This document shows positions 1 to 8,629 of a stretch of DNA of 64,000 nucleotides, one piece after another. Numbering within the stretch: the stretch's first letter is position 1; each line of letters opens with the position of its first letter. The stretch lies in assembly GCF_039535475.1 (NCBI RefSeq), contig NZ_BAAAXG010000011.1:62001-126000 (forward strand). The letters run 5' to 3'. A program made the position numbers and the translations under genes. The notes under the pieces were generated by a model. It saw nothing but the letters and a program-made list of their open reading frames with translations, was not told the origin of the DNA and did no database searches. Source of the stretch: Streptomyces showdoensis (GTDB lineage: Bacteria > Actinomycetota > Actinomycetes > Streptomycetales > Streptomycetaceae).

Positions 1-1480
1 AGACCACCAGGGTCGCGATGCCGGTGGCCCGGTCGACGTGCGTCGGCGCGACGGACGCGACGCCCGGATCCGCCCCGACCGCCGCCGCGAGCCGGTCCAC
101 CGCTCCCCGATCACCGGCGGGGTCCGCGGCGATGACGAGGGGACCGTTGGCGCCCGGGCCGAACCCCTCGGCGACGAGGTCGTAGGCGCGGCGCTCGGTG
201 CGGCCGGGGGGCAGTGAGCCGTCGTCGGGCAGGCCGACGCGCAGGCCGAGCACGGGCAGCGTCGCGGTGAGCAACAGCCCCGCCGCGCCGACCGCGTACG
301 CCACCGGGTGCCGGCCGACGTGCCCGATCCAGCGACGCCACCCGGTGGCGTGGGCGGCGTCCGTCGCAGGGCCCCGCCGCCCTGCGAGCCGGCCCGGCCC
401 CCGGCTCCGCCACGCCCGGCCGAGCCGGCCGGCCCGCGCCAGGCGCGGGCCCGCGGCGCCGAGGAAGGCCGGCAGCAGCGTCACCGACGCGAGCACCATC
501 ATCAGGACGACGATCGAGACGGCGACCCCGCCCACGGTCATGAACGGCACGTTCGCGACCGCCAGGCCGAGGATCGACACGACGACGGTGCCGCCGGCGA
601 AGACCACCGGCCGCCCCGCCGTCGCCACCGCGCGTCCGGCCGCCGTCTGCGGATCGAGCCCGTACGCGAGGTGCTCCCGGTGCCTGGCGAGCACGAACAG
701 GGCGTAGTCGATGCCCACGCCGAGCCCGACCATGCTGCCCAGGACCGGTGCGAAGGCGGGGACCTCCGTCACCCCCGCCAGGACCGTCATCGTGGCGACG
801 CCGACGGTCAGCCCGAAGACCGCCATGCCGATCGGCAGCGCGGCGGCGACGAGCGAACCGAACGCCAGGAACAGGATCGCGGCCGCGGCGAGGAGGCCGA
901 TCAGCTCGCTCGCGCCGCCGTCGGGATCGGAGAAGGCGTAGAAGAGGTTCCCGCCCATCTCGATGCGCAACGGCAGCTCGGCGCGCAGCCGGTCGCCGAG
1001 TTCGACGAGGGCGTCGAGGTCCTCGGCCGACAGCCGGCTCTGGTCGGGGTACTGCACCCGGACGACCGCGATCCGTCCGTCGGCCGAGACGAGGCCGCCG
1101 CGCACGGCGGAGCCCCCGCCCGCGTCGAGCGCCCCCGCCGGGTCGCTCGTGCCGAGCACGTGCGGCAGCCCGGTCACCTCGGCCCGCAGCCGCGCGAGAG
1201 CGGTGCGCGCGGCGTCGTCCGCGAAGAACGTCGCGCGGTCGTCGAGGGGGGTGACGACCACGTGGGCGGTCATCCCCTCCTGGCCGGTGCCCGCCCGCTC
1301 GATCAGTTCCGCGGCCCGGCGCGAGTCCAGTCCCGGAGCGGTCATCGAGTCCGTGGTCCGCCCGCCGAAGGCGACGGCGGCGAGCACGACGAGCGTGGCG
1401 GCGACCAGCCAAGCCGCGATCACCCGCCAGGGATGACGGGCGGCGCTTGTGCCCAGGCGCAACAGGGCTTTCGAGAGCAT
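1..1480 (-). CDS. MMPL/RND-family transporter, 3' end outside window
   Basis: Predicted inner-membrane exporter of the MMPL branch of the RND superfamily, usually moving lipids, pigments or drugs with the proton gradient. The ATG at 1480 sits 5 nt behind a good GGAGGA ribosome site (1485-1490). A first membrane helix near residues 18-40 is followed by a large extracytoplasmic loop. Several helices follow, including the stretch with GVGIDYALFVLARHREHL, the family's conserved GxGxDY motif. A linker rich in Arg and Pro leads to the next helix and the start of the second periplasmic loop. About 493 residues are visible of a usual 700-750, so the second transmembrane block is cut off by the window edge. 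It is divergent from a two-component pair, an arrangement that often means the pair controls the pump (inference). Substrate unknown. Confidence 0.9.
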   Translation of the reverse strand, partial: MLSKALLRLGTSAARHPWRVIAAWLVAATLVVLAAVAFGGRTTDSMTAPGLDSRRAAELIERAGTGQEGMTAHVVVTPLDDRATFFADDAARTALARLRAEVTGLPHVLGTSDPAGALDAGGGSAVRGGLVSADGRIAVVRVQYPDQSRLSAEDLDALVELGDRLRAELPLRIEMGGNLFYAFSDPDGGASELIGLLAAAAILFLAFGSLVAAALPIGMAVFGLTVGVATMTVLAGVTEVPAFAPVLGSMVGLGVGIDYALFVLARHREHLAYGLDPQTAAGRAVATAGRPVVFAGGTVVVSILGLAVANVPFMTVGGVAVSIVVLMMVLASVTLLPAFLGAAGPRLARAGRLGRAWRSRGPGRLAGRRGPATDAAHATGWRRWIGHVGRHPVAYAVGAAGLLLTATLPVLGLRVGLPDDGSLPPGRTERRAYDLVAEGFGPGANGPLVIAADPAGDRGAVDRLAAAVGADPGVASVAPTHVDRATGIATLVV

Positions 1481-1642
1481 CGGGTCCTCCAACCACCTCG
1501 TCGGCCGTCCTTGTACGGCCGCCGATGCCGAGGCTCGCCGCCACGGCGCTCCGCGGCATCGGCCCCGGGGCCGCGGATCCGTCGGCCCCGGGGCGGAGTG
1601 ACGACCCGTCCTTTCGGCCGATGCGCGGCACGCCGCGGCCCC

Positions 1643-1655
1643 TAGGCTGAGAACC
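1643..1655 (+). promoter_or_regulatory. Candidate leaderless promoter, -10 TAGGCT
   Basis: TAGGCT at 1643-1648 ends 7 nt before the GTG start at 1656, and there is no Shine-Dalgarno sequence. This spacing places the transcript start on or next to the start codon, as in many Streptomyces leaderless genes. The same box and spacing recur at 32835. Confidence 0.5.
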
Positions 1656-2825
1656 GTGCTCCGAGACGACCTGCGAACCCTGTGGACCGAACCCCGGCCG
1701 CCCGACGCGCCCGCCCGGGTGGGGCGGGACTGGGTGCTGCTCGCCGCGGGCCTCGCCGGTGTGGCGCTGGAGGCCACCCTGCGCGAGGACGTCGTGTGGC
1801 GGCCGGTGGCGGTGGTGCTCGCCCTGTGGCTGTGCCTGCTGCCCCTGTGGCGCCGGACCCGCCCCCTGGCGGTGGTGACGCTGGCCTTCGGCTCGGTGGT
1901 CCTGCCTCCGCTGGCCTCGCTCGTCGCCCCGCCGCGCGAGCCCGTCGGCCTGTACGCCGACGCGGTCGTGCTCGTGCTGGTGTACGCGCTGCCCCGGTGG
2001 GGATCGGGGCGCGAGATCGTGCTGGGCGGCGCGGTGGTCCTCGCGGCCGGAACGCTGTGTTCCGTCACGGACGCGACCCCGGCCGTGGAGAACCTCGTGG
2101 GCATCGCCTTCCTGCTGCTGCCCGGCGTGGTCGGCGCTGCCGTGAGGTTCTGGGTGACCGCTCGCGAACGGCAGTTGGAGCAGGTGCGCTCCCGCGAGCG
2201 CGAGCAGCTCGCCCGGGAGCTGCACGACACGGTGGCCCACCACGTGTCGGCCATGGTGATCATCGCCCAGGCGGGCCGGGTGCTCGCGGGCGCCGACCCG
2301 TCCGCCGCCGTCGAGGCGCTGGAGGGCGTCGAGGAGGAAGGGGCGCGCACGCTGGAGGAGATGCGCGCCATGGTCGCCGCGCTGCGCGACCGCGAGGTCG
2401 GAGCCGAGCTCGCGCCCCCCGCCGGAGTCGCGGATCTGGAGCGCCTGGTGCGCACCCCGGGTGGTCGCCTCAGGGTCGACCTGGGGCTCGACGGCGAACT
2501 GGACGCGCTGCCACCGGCCGTGGACGCGGCCGTCTACCGGATCGTGCAGGAGTCGGTGACCAACGCGCTGCGCCATGCGCTCGACGCGACCGAGCTCGTC
2601 GTCCGGGTCGCCGCGGAACGGCACACGGTACGGGTGAGCGTGCGCGACGACGGCCGGCGCACCGGCCGGGGACGCGACGGCTACGGACTCACCGGACTGC
2701 GCGAGCGCGCGACCCTGCTCGGCGGCACGCTACGAGCCGGCCCGGGCACCGACCGGGGCTGGCATGTCGAAGCGGAACTGCCGAGAGCGAGGAGCGGGAG
2801 TGCCCATTCGCGTCCTCGTCGCTGA
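1656..2825 (+). CDS. Sensor histidine kinase, NarL/DesK type (HisKA_3)
   Basis: Membrane sensor kinase that phosphorylates the response regulator encoded next to it. About six hydrophobic segments fill residues 24-170. The dimerisation/phosphoacceptor region follows with ELARELHDTVAHHVSAM, His190 being the expected phosphate acceptor, as in the HisKA_3 group. The HATPase_c domain has the N-box region QESVTNALRHA and a G-box in GYGLTGLRERATLLGG. The 389-residue length is normal. The GTG start fits a leaderless promoter. Its last 26 bases overlap the regulator gene, implying translational coupling. It is divergent from the MMPL exporter, a likely target. The signal sensed is not evident from sequence. 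Confidence 0.92.
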   Translation: MLRDDLRTLWTEPRPPDAPARVGRDWVLLAAGLAGVALEATLREDVVWRPVAVVLALWLCLLPLWRRTRPLAVVTLAFGSVVLPPLASLVAPPREPVGLYADAVVLVLVYALPRWGSGREIVLGGAVVLAAGTLCSVTDATPAVENLVGIAFLLLPGVVGAAVRFWVTARERQLEQVRSREREQLARELHDTVAHHVSAMVIIAQAGRVLAGADPSAAVEALEGVEEEGARTLEEMRAMVAALRDREVGAELAPPAGVADLERLVRTPGGRLRVDLGLDGELDALPPAVDAAVYRIVQESVTNALRHALDATELVVRVAAERHTVRVSVRDDGRRTGRGRDGYGLTGLRERATLLGGTLRAGPGTDRGWHVEAELPRARSGSAHSRPRR

Positions 2826-3462
2826 CGACCAGACGATCATCCGCACCGGGTTGCGGATCATGCTGAACGCCCAGCCCGGCATCGAGGTGGTCGGCGAGGC
2901 CGCCGACGGGCGGGAAGCGGTACGACTGGCCCGCGCACTACGCCCCGACGTATGCCTGTTCGACATCCGCATGCCCGTACTCGACGGGCTCGAGGCCACC
3001 CGGCTGCTCGCCGGGCCGGGCGTCGCCGATCCGCTGGCCGTGGTCGTCATCACCACGTTCGACCTCGACGAGTACGTCTACGGCTCCCTGCGTGCCGGCG
3101 CCCGCGGATTCCTCCTCAAGGACACGGGACCGGACCTCCTGGCGCAGGCCGTACGGTCGGCCTCCGACGGTGAGGCGCTCATCGCCCCCAGCGTCACCGT
3201 CCGCCTGCTCCGGGCGTTCGCGGACCTGCCCGCCGGACGGCCCGTGGCCCAGCCGGTCGCTCCGGTCACCGCCCGCGAGGAGCAGGTGCTCCTCGCCGTC
3301 GCCCGCGGGCTGACCAACACCGAGATCGCCGACGCACTGCACATCAGCCTCAGCACCGTGAAGACGCACCTGGCCAGCCTCATGGCCAAACTCGGCGCCC
3401 GCAACCGGGTCGAGATCGCGATGTGGGCCTACGAGACGCGCCGCATCCTCCCCGGAACCTGA
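2800..3462 (+). CDS. LuxR/NarL-family response regulator
   Basis: DNA-binding partner of the upstream kinase. The receiver domain runs from VLVADDQTIIRTG to about residue 120, with Asp55 in LFDIRMPVLDGLEATR as phosphate acceptor and a Lys in LLKD as the conserved switch residue. The C-terminal half carries a LuxR helix-turn-helix: VTAREEQVLLAVARGLTNTE followed by ISLSTVKTHLASLMAKL. GTG 2800 is preferred because GGAG at 2791-2794 is well spaced; an in-frame ATG at 2764 adds 12 residues and lies deeper inside the kinase gene. The product is 220 residues, normal for the family. Likely target is the divergent MMPL gene and its own operon (inference). Confidence 0.92.
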   Translation: MPIRVLVADDQTIIRTGLRIMLNAQPGIEVVGEAADGREAVRLARALRPDVCLFDIRMPVLDGLEATRLLAGPGVADPLAVVVITTFDLDEYVYGSLRAGARGFLLKDTGPDLLAQAVRSASDGEALIAPSVTVRLLRAFADLPAGRPVAQPVAPVTAREEQVLLAVARGLTNTEIADALHISLSTVKTHLASLMAKLGARNRVEIAMWAYETRRILPGT

Positions 3463-3472
3463 GCCGGGTGCC

Positions 3473-3494
3473 GGCCACGACCCAGGTCGTGGCC
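3473..3494. terminator. Hairpin after the two-component operon
   Basis: GGCCACGAC and GTCGTGGCC form a perfect 9-bp stem with a CCAG loop, 11 nt after the regulator stop. No T-run follows, which is common for Streptomyces hairpin terminators. Confidence 0.5.
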
Positions 3495-3543
3495 ACGGCC
3501 GCCGCCCCCTGTTCGCGGCGCCCGCGAGGTGCTAGCAAGGGGC

Positions 3544-5091
3544 ATGACCGCACAGCGCTCCTACGACGCCGTCATCGTCGGCGGTGGGCACAACGGCCTC
3601 GTCGCCGCCGCCTACCTCGCCCGCGCGGGACGCAGCGTCCTCGTCCTCGAACGGCTCGGCTCCACCGGCGGGGCCGCCGTGTCCACCCGGCCCTTCGCCG
3701 GCGTCGACGTCCGGCTGTCCCGCTATTCGTACCTCGTCTCGCTCCTCCCGGAGAAGATCGTCCGCGAGCTCGGGCTGCGCTTCGCCGTCCGCAAGCGGTC
3801 CGTCTCCTCGTACACCCCGTACGGCGACTCCGGCCTGCTCGTCGGCGGCGACCGGGAGCGCACCCGGGCCTCCTTCGCGGCGCTCACCGGCTCGGACCGG
3901 GAGTACGAGGCCTGGCGCGCCTTCTACGGCCGCACCGAGCGGGCCGCGCGCCGGATCTTCCCCACGCTCACCGAGCCGCTGCCCGACCGGGCCGGGCTGC
4001 GCGCCCGGGTCGACGACGACGCGACCTGGGACATGCTCTTCGAGCAGCCCATCGGCGTCGCGGTGGAGCGGGAGTTCGCCGACGACCTCGTGCGCGGGGT
4101 GGTCCTCACCGACGCCCTGATCGGCACCTTCGCGGACGCCCACGACCCCTCGCTGCTGCAGAACCGCTGCTTCCTCTACCACGTCATCGGCGGCGGCACC
4201 GGCGACTGGGACGTGCCCGTCGGCGGCATGGGCGCCCTCACCGACGCCCTGGCCGACGCGGCCCGTTCGGCCGGGGCGACGATCCTCACCGGCCACGAGG
4301 CCACCCGGATCGACACCGACGGCATCCGCGCCGAGGTCGGCTACCGCGCCGCCGACGGCGAAGGCGTCGTCGCGGCCGGGAGGGTCCTCGTGAACGCCTC
4401 CCCGCAGGCGCTCGCCGGCCTCCTCGGCGACCCGCCCGCGCCACCCGCCGAGGGCGCCCAGCTCAAGGTGAACATGGTGCTCACCCGGCTGCCGCGGCTC
4501 CGTGACCGCTCCGTCGACCCGCGCGAGGCCTTCTCCGGCACCTTCCACATCGCCGAGGGCTACCGGCAGTTGGCGACCGCCCACGCCGAGGCCGCGTCCG
4601 GCCGGCTGCCGTCCGCCCCGCCGTCGGAGATCTACTGCCACACCCTGACGGACCCGAGCATCCTCGGTCCGGAGGCCGCCGCACGCGGCTACCAGACCCT
4701 CACCCTGTTCGGACTCCACGCCCCCGCCCGGCTGTTCGCGGCGGACCCCGAGGGCGCCCGCGAGGCGCTCCTGAAGGCCACCCTCGACCAGCTCGACGCC
4801 TGTCTCGACGAGCCGATCGCCGACTGCCTGGCCCGCGACGCCGACGGCCGCCCCTGCGTCGAGGCGAAGAGCCCGCTCGACCTGGAGCGCGAGCTGCGGC
4901 TGCCGGGCGGGCACATCTTCCACCGCGACCTCTCCTTCCCGTACGCGGCGGAGGGCGCCGGCCGCTGGGGCGTGGAGACGCCGTACGCCAACGTGCTGCT
5001 CTGCGGCGCGGGCGCGGTCCGCGGTGGCGGGGTGAGCGGGGTGCCGGGCCACAACGCGGCGATGGCGGTGCTGGAAGGGGCGGGAGGCTGA
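3544..5091 (+). CDS. FAD-dependent oxidoreductase, CrtI/PYROXD2-like
   Basis: Predicted flavoenzyme of the phytoene-desaturase-like amine-oxidase superfamily. The N-terminal Rossmann dinucleotide motif VGGGHNGLVAAAYLARAGR is at residues 12-30. A C-terminal FAD motif, CGAGAVRGGGVSGVPGHNAA, is typical of the PYROXD2-like group rather than true carotenoid desaturases. Length 515 residues is usual. No carotenoid genes (crtB, crtE) lie nearby, so pigment synthesis is not supported. Start ATG 3544 was chosen because MTAQRSYDAVIVGGG gives the usual short lead before the motif; an in-frame GTG at 3529 would add five residues. Substrate unknown. It stands alone between a hairpin and the tdh leader region. 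Confidence 0.85.
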   Translation: MTAQRSYDAVIVGGGHNGLVAAAYLARAGRSVLVLERLGSTGGAAVSTRPFAGVDVRLSRYSYLVSLLPEKIVRELGLRFAVRKRSVSSYTPYGDSGLLVGGDRERTRASFAALTGSDREYEAWRAFYGRTERAARRIFPTLTEPLPDRAGLRARVDDDATWDMLFEQPIGVAVEREFADDLVRGVVLTDALIGTFADAHDPSLLQNRCFLYHVIGGGTGDWDVPVGGMGALTDALADAARSAGATILTGHEATRIDTDGIRAEVGYRAADGEGVVAAGRVLVNASPQALAGLLGDPPAPPAEGAQLKVNMVLTRLPRLRDRSVDPREAFSGTFHIAEGYRQLATAHAEAASGRLPSAPPSEIYCHTLTDPSILGPEAAARGYQTLTLFGLHAPARLFAADPEGAREALLKATLDQLDACLDEPIADCLARDADGRPCVEAKSPLDLERELRLPGGHIFHRDLSFPYAAEGAGRWGVETPYANVLLCGAGAVRGGGVSGVPGHNAAMAVLEGAGG

Positions 5092-5281
5092 CGCGCGGGT
5101 GCCACGGGGTGACGCGGGGGCCGCCCCCACCGGCGGCGTGAAGCTGATCTGCGAGTGCGCTTAAGAAATCCTCGATGGACCATGGGCCCCAGGTACGGAA
5201 GATTCTCTTCCAGGGATCTTGGGCGCTTCGCCGCGTCCGGAACCTGCACATCACAGGACGCGTACGTCGGGAGCCGTTACT
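5092..5281. promoter_or_regulatory. Upstream region of tdh with an inverted repeat
   Basis: This 190-bp gap is less GC-rich than its surroundings. GGAAGA-TTC-TCTTCC at 5197-5211 is a perfect 6-bp inverted repeat, flanked by CCCA and TGGG that could extend a stem. It may be an operator or a leader-RNA hairpin for tdh-kbl. No known riboswitch fold was recognised. Confidence 0.35.
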
Positions 5282-6310
5282 TTGAAGGCGCTGGTCAAGC
5301 ACAAGGCAGAGCCGGGACTCTGGCTCATGGACGTTCCCGAGCCCGAGATCGGTCCCGGTGACGTGCTGATCAAGGTCAAGCGGACCGGAATCTGCGGGAC
5401 CGACCTGCACATCCGTTCCTGGGACGGCTGGGCGCAGAAGACGATCGCCACGCCGCTGACCCTCGGGCACGAGTTCGTCGGCGAGGTCGTCGAGACCGGC
5501 CGCGACGTCGTCGACATCGCCGTCGGCGACCTGGTCAGCGGCGAGGGCCACCTGGTCTGCGGCAAGTGCCGCAACTGTCTGGCCGGCCGCCGCCACCTCT
5601 GCCGCGCCACCGTCGGCCTCGGCGTCGGCCGCGACGGCGCCTTCGCCGAGTACGTCGCGCTGCCCGCGTCCAACGTGTGGGTGCACCGCGTCGAGGTGGA
5701 CCTCGACGTCGCCGCGATCTTCGACCCCTTCGGCAACGCCGTGCACACCGCGCTGTCCTTCCCGCTCGTCGGCGAGGACGTCCTGGTCACCGGCGCGGGC
5801 CCGATCGGCATCATGGCCGCCGCGGTCGCCAAGCACGCCGGCGCGCGCCACGTGATGATCACCGACGTCAGCGAGGAGCGCCTCGCCCTGGCCCGCAAGG
5901 CCGGCGTCTCGCTCGCCCTGAACGTCGCCGAGCAGACCATCGCCGACGGCCAGCGCACCCTCGGCCTGAAGGAGGGCTTCGACGTCGGTCTGGAGATGTC
6001 CGGCAACCCGCGCGCGATGCGCGACATGGTCGCCAACATGACCAACGGCGGAAAGATCGCCATGCTCGGCCTGCCCAGCGAGGACTTCGCCGTCGACTGG
6101 GCGAAGATCGTCACGTCCATGATCACCATCAAGGGGATCTACGGCCGCGAGATGTTCGAGACCTGGTACGCCATGTCCGTGCTCCTGGAGGGCGGTCTCG
6201 ACCTCGCCCCCGTGATCACCGGCCGCTACGCCTACAGCGACTTCGAGGCCGCCTTCGACGACGCCGCCTCCGGCAAGGGCGGCAAGATCATCCTCGACTG
6301 GACCGTCTGA
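5282..6310 (+). CDS. tdh: L-threonine 3-dehydrogenase
   Basis: Oxidises L-threonine to 2-amino-3-ketobutyrate with NAD+, the first step of threonine-to-glycine breakdown with Kbl. It is a zinc medium-chain dehydrogenase: catalytic zinc region [13 protein letters not shown] and [12 protein letters not shown], the four-cysteine structural zinc loop between CGKC and HLC, and a Rossmann motif [20 protein letters not shown]. Starting at TTG 5282 (GGGAG at 5269-5273, 8 nt away) gives [14 protein letters not shown], the usual Tdh N-terminus, and 342 residues against about 341 in E. coli. Upstream in-frame starts would add an unrelated leader. The kbl gene follows after 43 bp. Confidence 0.95.
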   Translation: MKALVKHKAEPGLWLMDVPEPEIGPGDVLIKVKRTGICGTDLHIRSWDGWAQKTIATPLTLGHEFVGEVVETGRDVVDIAVGDLVSGEGHLVCGKCRNCLAGRRHLCRATVGLGVGRDGAFAEYVALPASNVWVHRVEVDLDVAAIFDPFGNAVHTALSFPLVGEDVLVTGAGPIGIMAAAVAKHAGARHVMITDVSEERLALARKAGVSLALNVAEQTIADGQRTLGLKEGFDVGLEMSGNPRAMRDMVANMTNGGKIAMLGLPSEDFAVDWAKIVTSMITIKGIYGREMFETWYAMSVLLEGGLDLAPVITGRYAYSDFEAAFDDAASGKGGKIILDWTV

Positions 6311-6353
6311 ACCGCCTGACCCCGTACGAAGACCTTCAGGAGCTGCACTCCCC

Positions 6354-7553
6354 ATGTTCGATTCCGTACGCGACGACCTGCGCACCACCCTCGAAGAGAT
6401 CAAGCAGGCCGGCCTCCACAAGCCCGAGCGGGTCATCGGCACGCCCCAGTCCGCGACCGTCGAGGTCACCTCCGGCGGCCGCCCCGGCGAGGTGCTGAAC
6501 TTCTGCGCCAACAACTACCTGGGCCTCGCCGACCACCCCGAGGTGGTCGCCGCCGCCCACGAGGCGCTCGACCGCTGGGGCTACGGCATGGCCTCCGTCC
6601 GCTTCATCTGCGGCACCCAGGAGGTCCACAAGGAGCTGGAGGCGCGCCTGTCCTCCTTCCTCGGCCAGGAGGACACGATCCTCTACTCCTCCTGCTTCGA
6701 CGCCAACGGCGGCGTCTTCGAGACGATCCTCGGCCCCGAGGACGCCGTCATCTCCGACGCCCTCAACCACGCCTCGATCATCGACGGCATCCGCCTCTCC
6801 AAGGCCCGCCGCTTCCGCTACGCCAACCGCGACATGGCCGACCTGGAGCAGCAGCTCAAGGCGGCCGACGAGGGCGGCGCCCGGCGCAAGCTGATCGTCA
6901 CCGACGGCGTGTTCTCCATGGACGGCTACGTGGCCCCGCTCGACGAGATCTGCGACCTGGCCGAGCGCTACGACGCCATGGTCATGGTCGACGACTCGCA
7001 CGCCGTCGGCTTCGTCGGCCCCGGCGGCCGCGGCACCCCCGAGCTGCACGGCGTGATGGACCGCGTCGACATCATCACCGGCACCCTCGGCAAGGCCCTC
7101 GGCGGCGCCTCCGGCGGCTACGTCGCGGCCCGTGCCGAGATCGTCGCCCTGCTGCGCCAGCGCTCGCGCCCGTACCTGTTCTCCAACACCCTCGCCCCGG
7201 TCATCGCCGCCGCCTCCCTCAAGGTCCTCGACCTGCTGGAGTCCGCCGGCGACCTGCGCGAGCGCCTCAACGCCAACACGGCGCTGTTCCGCTCCCGCAT
7301 GACCGAGGCGGGCTTCGACATCCTCCCCGGCGACCACGCCATCGCCCCCGTCATGATCGGCGACGCCGCCGAGGCGGGCCGGATGGCCGAGCTCCTCCTG
7401 GAGCGCGGCGTGTACGTGATCGGCTTCTCGTACCCGGTCGTCCCGCAGGGCGCCGCCCGCATCCGCGTGCAGCTCTCGGCGGCCCACTCCACGGACGACG
7501 TGCACCGCGCGGTGGACGCGTTCGTCGAGGCCCGGGACGCCCTGCGAAACTAG
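6354..7553 (+). CDS. kbl: Glycine C-acetyltransferase (2-amino-3-ketobutyrate CoA ligase)
   Basis: PLP enzyme that cleaves 2-amino-3-ketobutyrate with CoA to glycine and acetyl-CoA, completing the pathway begun by Tdh. It belongs to the alpha-oxoamine synthase family. Visible features are [15 protein letters not shown] near the N-terminus, [14 protein letters not shown], the cofactor-binding [19 protein letters not shown], and the PLP-lysine motif [15 protein letters not shown]. Length 399 residues is normal. ATG 6354 has AGGAG at 6338-6342. It shares an operon with tdh upstream and a LysR gene starting 4 bp after its stop. Confidence 0.95.
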   Translation: MFDSVRDDLRTTLEEIKQAGLHKPERVIGTPQSATVEVTSGGRPGEVLNFCANNYLGLADHPEVVAAAHEALDRWGYGMASVRFICGTQEVHKELEARLSSFLGQEDTILYSSCFDANGGVFETILGPEDAVISDALNHASIIDGIRLSKARRFRYANRDMADLEQQLKAADEGGARRKLIVTDGVFSMDGYVAPLDEICDLAERYDAMVMVDDSHAVGFVGPGGRGTPELHGVMDRVDIITGTLGKALGGASGGYVAARAEIVALLRQRSRPYLFSNTLAPVIAAASLKVLDLLESAGDLRERLNANTALFRSRMTEAGFDILPGDHAIAPVMIGDAAEAGRMAELLLERGVYVIGFSYPVVPQGAARIRVQLSAAHSTDDVHRAVDAFVEARDALRN

Positions 7554-7557
7554 GGGC

Positions 7558-8463
7558 ATGATCGAAGCGCGGCGGCTGCACATCCTCCGGGCGGTGGCCG
7601 ACCACCGTACCGTCACGGCGGCTGCCGCCGCGCTCTACCTCACCCCCTCCGCGGTCTCCCAGCAGCTGGCCGCCCTGGAGCAGGAGACCGGCCACCGGCT
7701 GGTCGACCGCAACGCCCGGGGCGCCCGGCTCACCCCGGCCGGCGAGATCCTGCTGAGCCACGCCAACGCCGTCCTGGCCCAGCTGGAGCGGGCCGAGGCC
7801 GAGCTCGCCGCGTACGGCTCGGGCGAGGCCGGTACGGTCACGGTGGCCGCGTTCGCCACCGGCATCGGCCTGGTCGTGGCCCCCGCCATCGGCTCCCTCG
7901 CCCGCACCTCGCCCGGCATCCGGGTCCGGGTGCAGGACGCGGAGGGCGACGAGAGCCTGCTGATGGTCCTGGACCGGCAGGTGGACGTCGCGGTGGCCGT
8001 CGAGTACCGCGGCGCGCCCGGCGAGGACGACGCCCGCCTCACCCGCGTGCCGCTCTACGCGGAGCCGTTCGACGTCGTGCTCCCGCCCGGCCACCCGTTC
8101 GCGGACCGCGACCGGATCTCCCTCGACGACCTGGCCAAGGACCCCTGGATCGGTCAGTCCGCCGGCAACCCCTGCCACGACGTCACCGTCCTGGCCTGCG
8201 AATACGCGGGCTTCGCGCCGGCCTTCGCGCACGTCTCCGACGACTTCCGCGCGGTCGTGGCCCTCGCCGCGGCGGGCGCGGGCGTGGCCCTGGTCCCCCG
8301 TTCGGCCCTGCGGGGCACCGACCTCACGGGTGTCGTCGTCCGCCCGGTCGACGGCGTCGCCCCCACCCGCCGTGTCTTCGCCGCGGTCCGCCGCGGCGCG
8401 GAGGACCACCCGTTGATCCTGCCGGTCCTCGCCGCCCTGCAGGAGGCGGCGAGGCGTCCGTAG
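7558..8463 (+). CDS. LysR-family transcriptional regulator
   Basis: DNA-binding regulator with an N-terminal winged helix-turn-helix at residues 1-60 (HILRAVADHRTVTAAAAALY and LTPSAVSQQLAALEQETGH) and a periplasmic-binding-protein-like effector domain in residues 90-300. The 301-residue length is typical. The start lies 4 bp after kbl, so it is co-transcribed with tdh-kbl rather than divergent, the more common LysR layout. It probably adjusts threonine/glycine metabolism, but that rests only on position. Confidence 0.9.
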   Translation: MIEARRLHILRAVADHRTVTAAAAALYLTPSAVSQQLAALEQETGHRLVDRNARGARLTPAGEILLSHANAVLAQLERAEAELAAYGSGEAGTVTVAAFATGIGLVVAPAIGSLARTSPGIRVRVQDAEGDESLLMVLDRQVDVAVAVEYRGAPGEDDARLTRVPLYAEPFDVVLPPGHPFADRDRISLDDLAKDPWIGQSAGNPCHDVTVLACEYAGFAPAFAHVSDDFRAVVALAAAGAGVALVPRSALRGTDLTGVVVRPVDGVAPTRRVFAAVRRGAEDHPLILPVLAALQEAARRP

Positions 8464-8610
8464 GAACTCCGGGCCCCGCTGGTCCAGAAGCGTCGCTCCG
8501 GCCCCGTCGGCGTGGTCGCCGTCGATGCCGTCGCCGGTGGAGGCGGTGACGGCGTTGCCCGCCCCGGAGACGTCCCCGGCGGCGTCGACGGCCTTCACCG
8601 GTGCGGTCCT
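8464..8610 (-). pseudogene. Possible remnant of a secreted FN3-domain protein
   Basis: The gap between the LysR stop and the serine hydrolase stop reads on the minus strand as KAVDAAGDVSGAGNAVTAST, close to the end of a fibronectin type III module (usual form AVDAAGNVSxPSNxVTATT). No start, signal peptide or complete domain is present. It may be a decayed fragment, or chance in GC-rich DNA. Confidence 0.25.
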
Positions 8611-8629
8611 GATCGGGAGGGCGTGGCGC

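Noticed and set aside
111..2624. Very long minus-strand ORF (837 codons)
   Set aside because: It is out of frame with the clear MMPL gene and crosses the histidine kinase; its Arg/Gly-rich, His-rich sequence shows no domain. It is a GC-skew shadow.
3544..5091. Carotenoid phytoene desaturase
   Set aside because: The FAD motifs are of the CrtI superfamily, but the C-terminal signature fits PYROXD2-like proteins and no crt genes are present.
5155..5361. Small plus-strand ORF upstream of tdh
   Set aside because: It overlaps the tdh start in another frame and has no ribosome site; treated as leader sequence.
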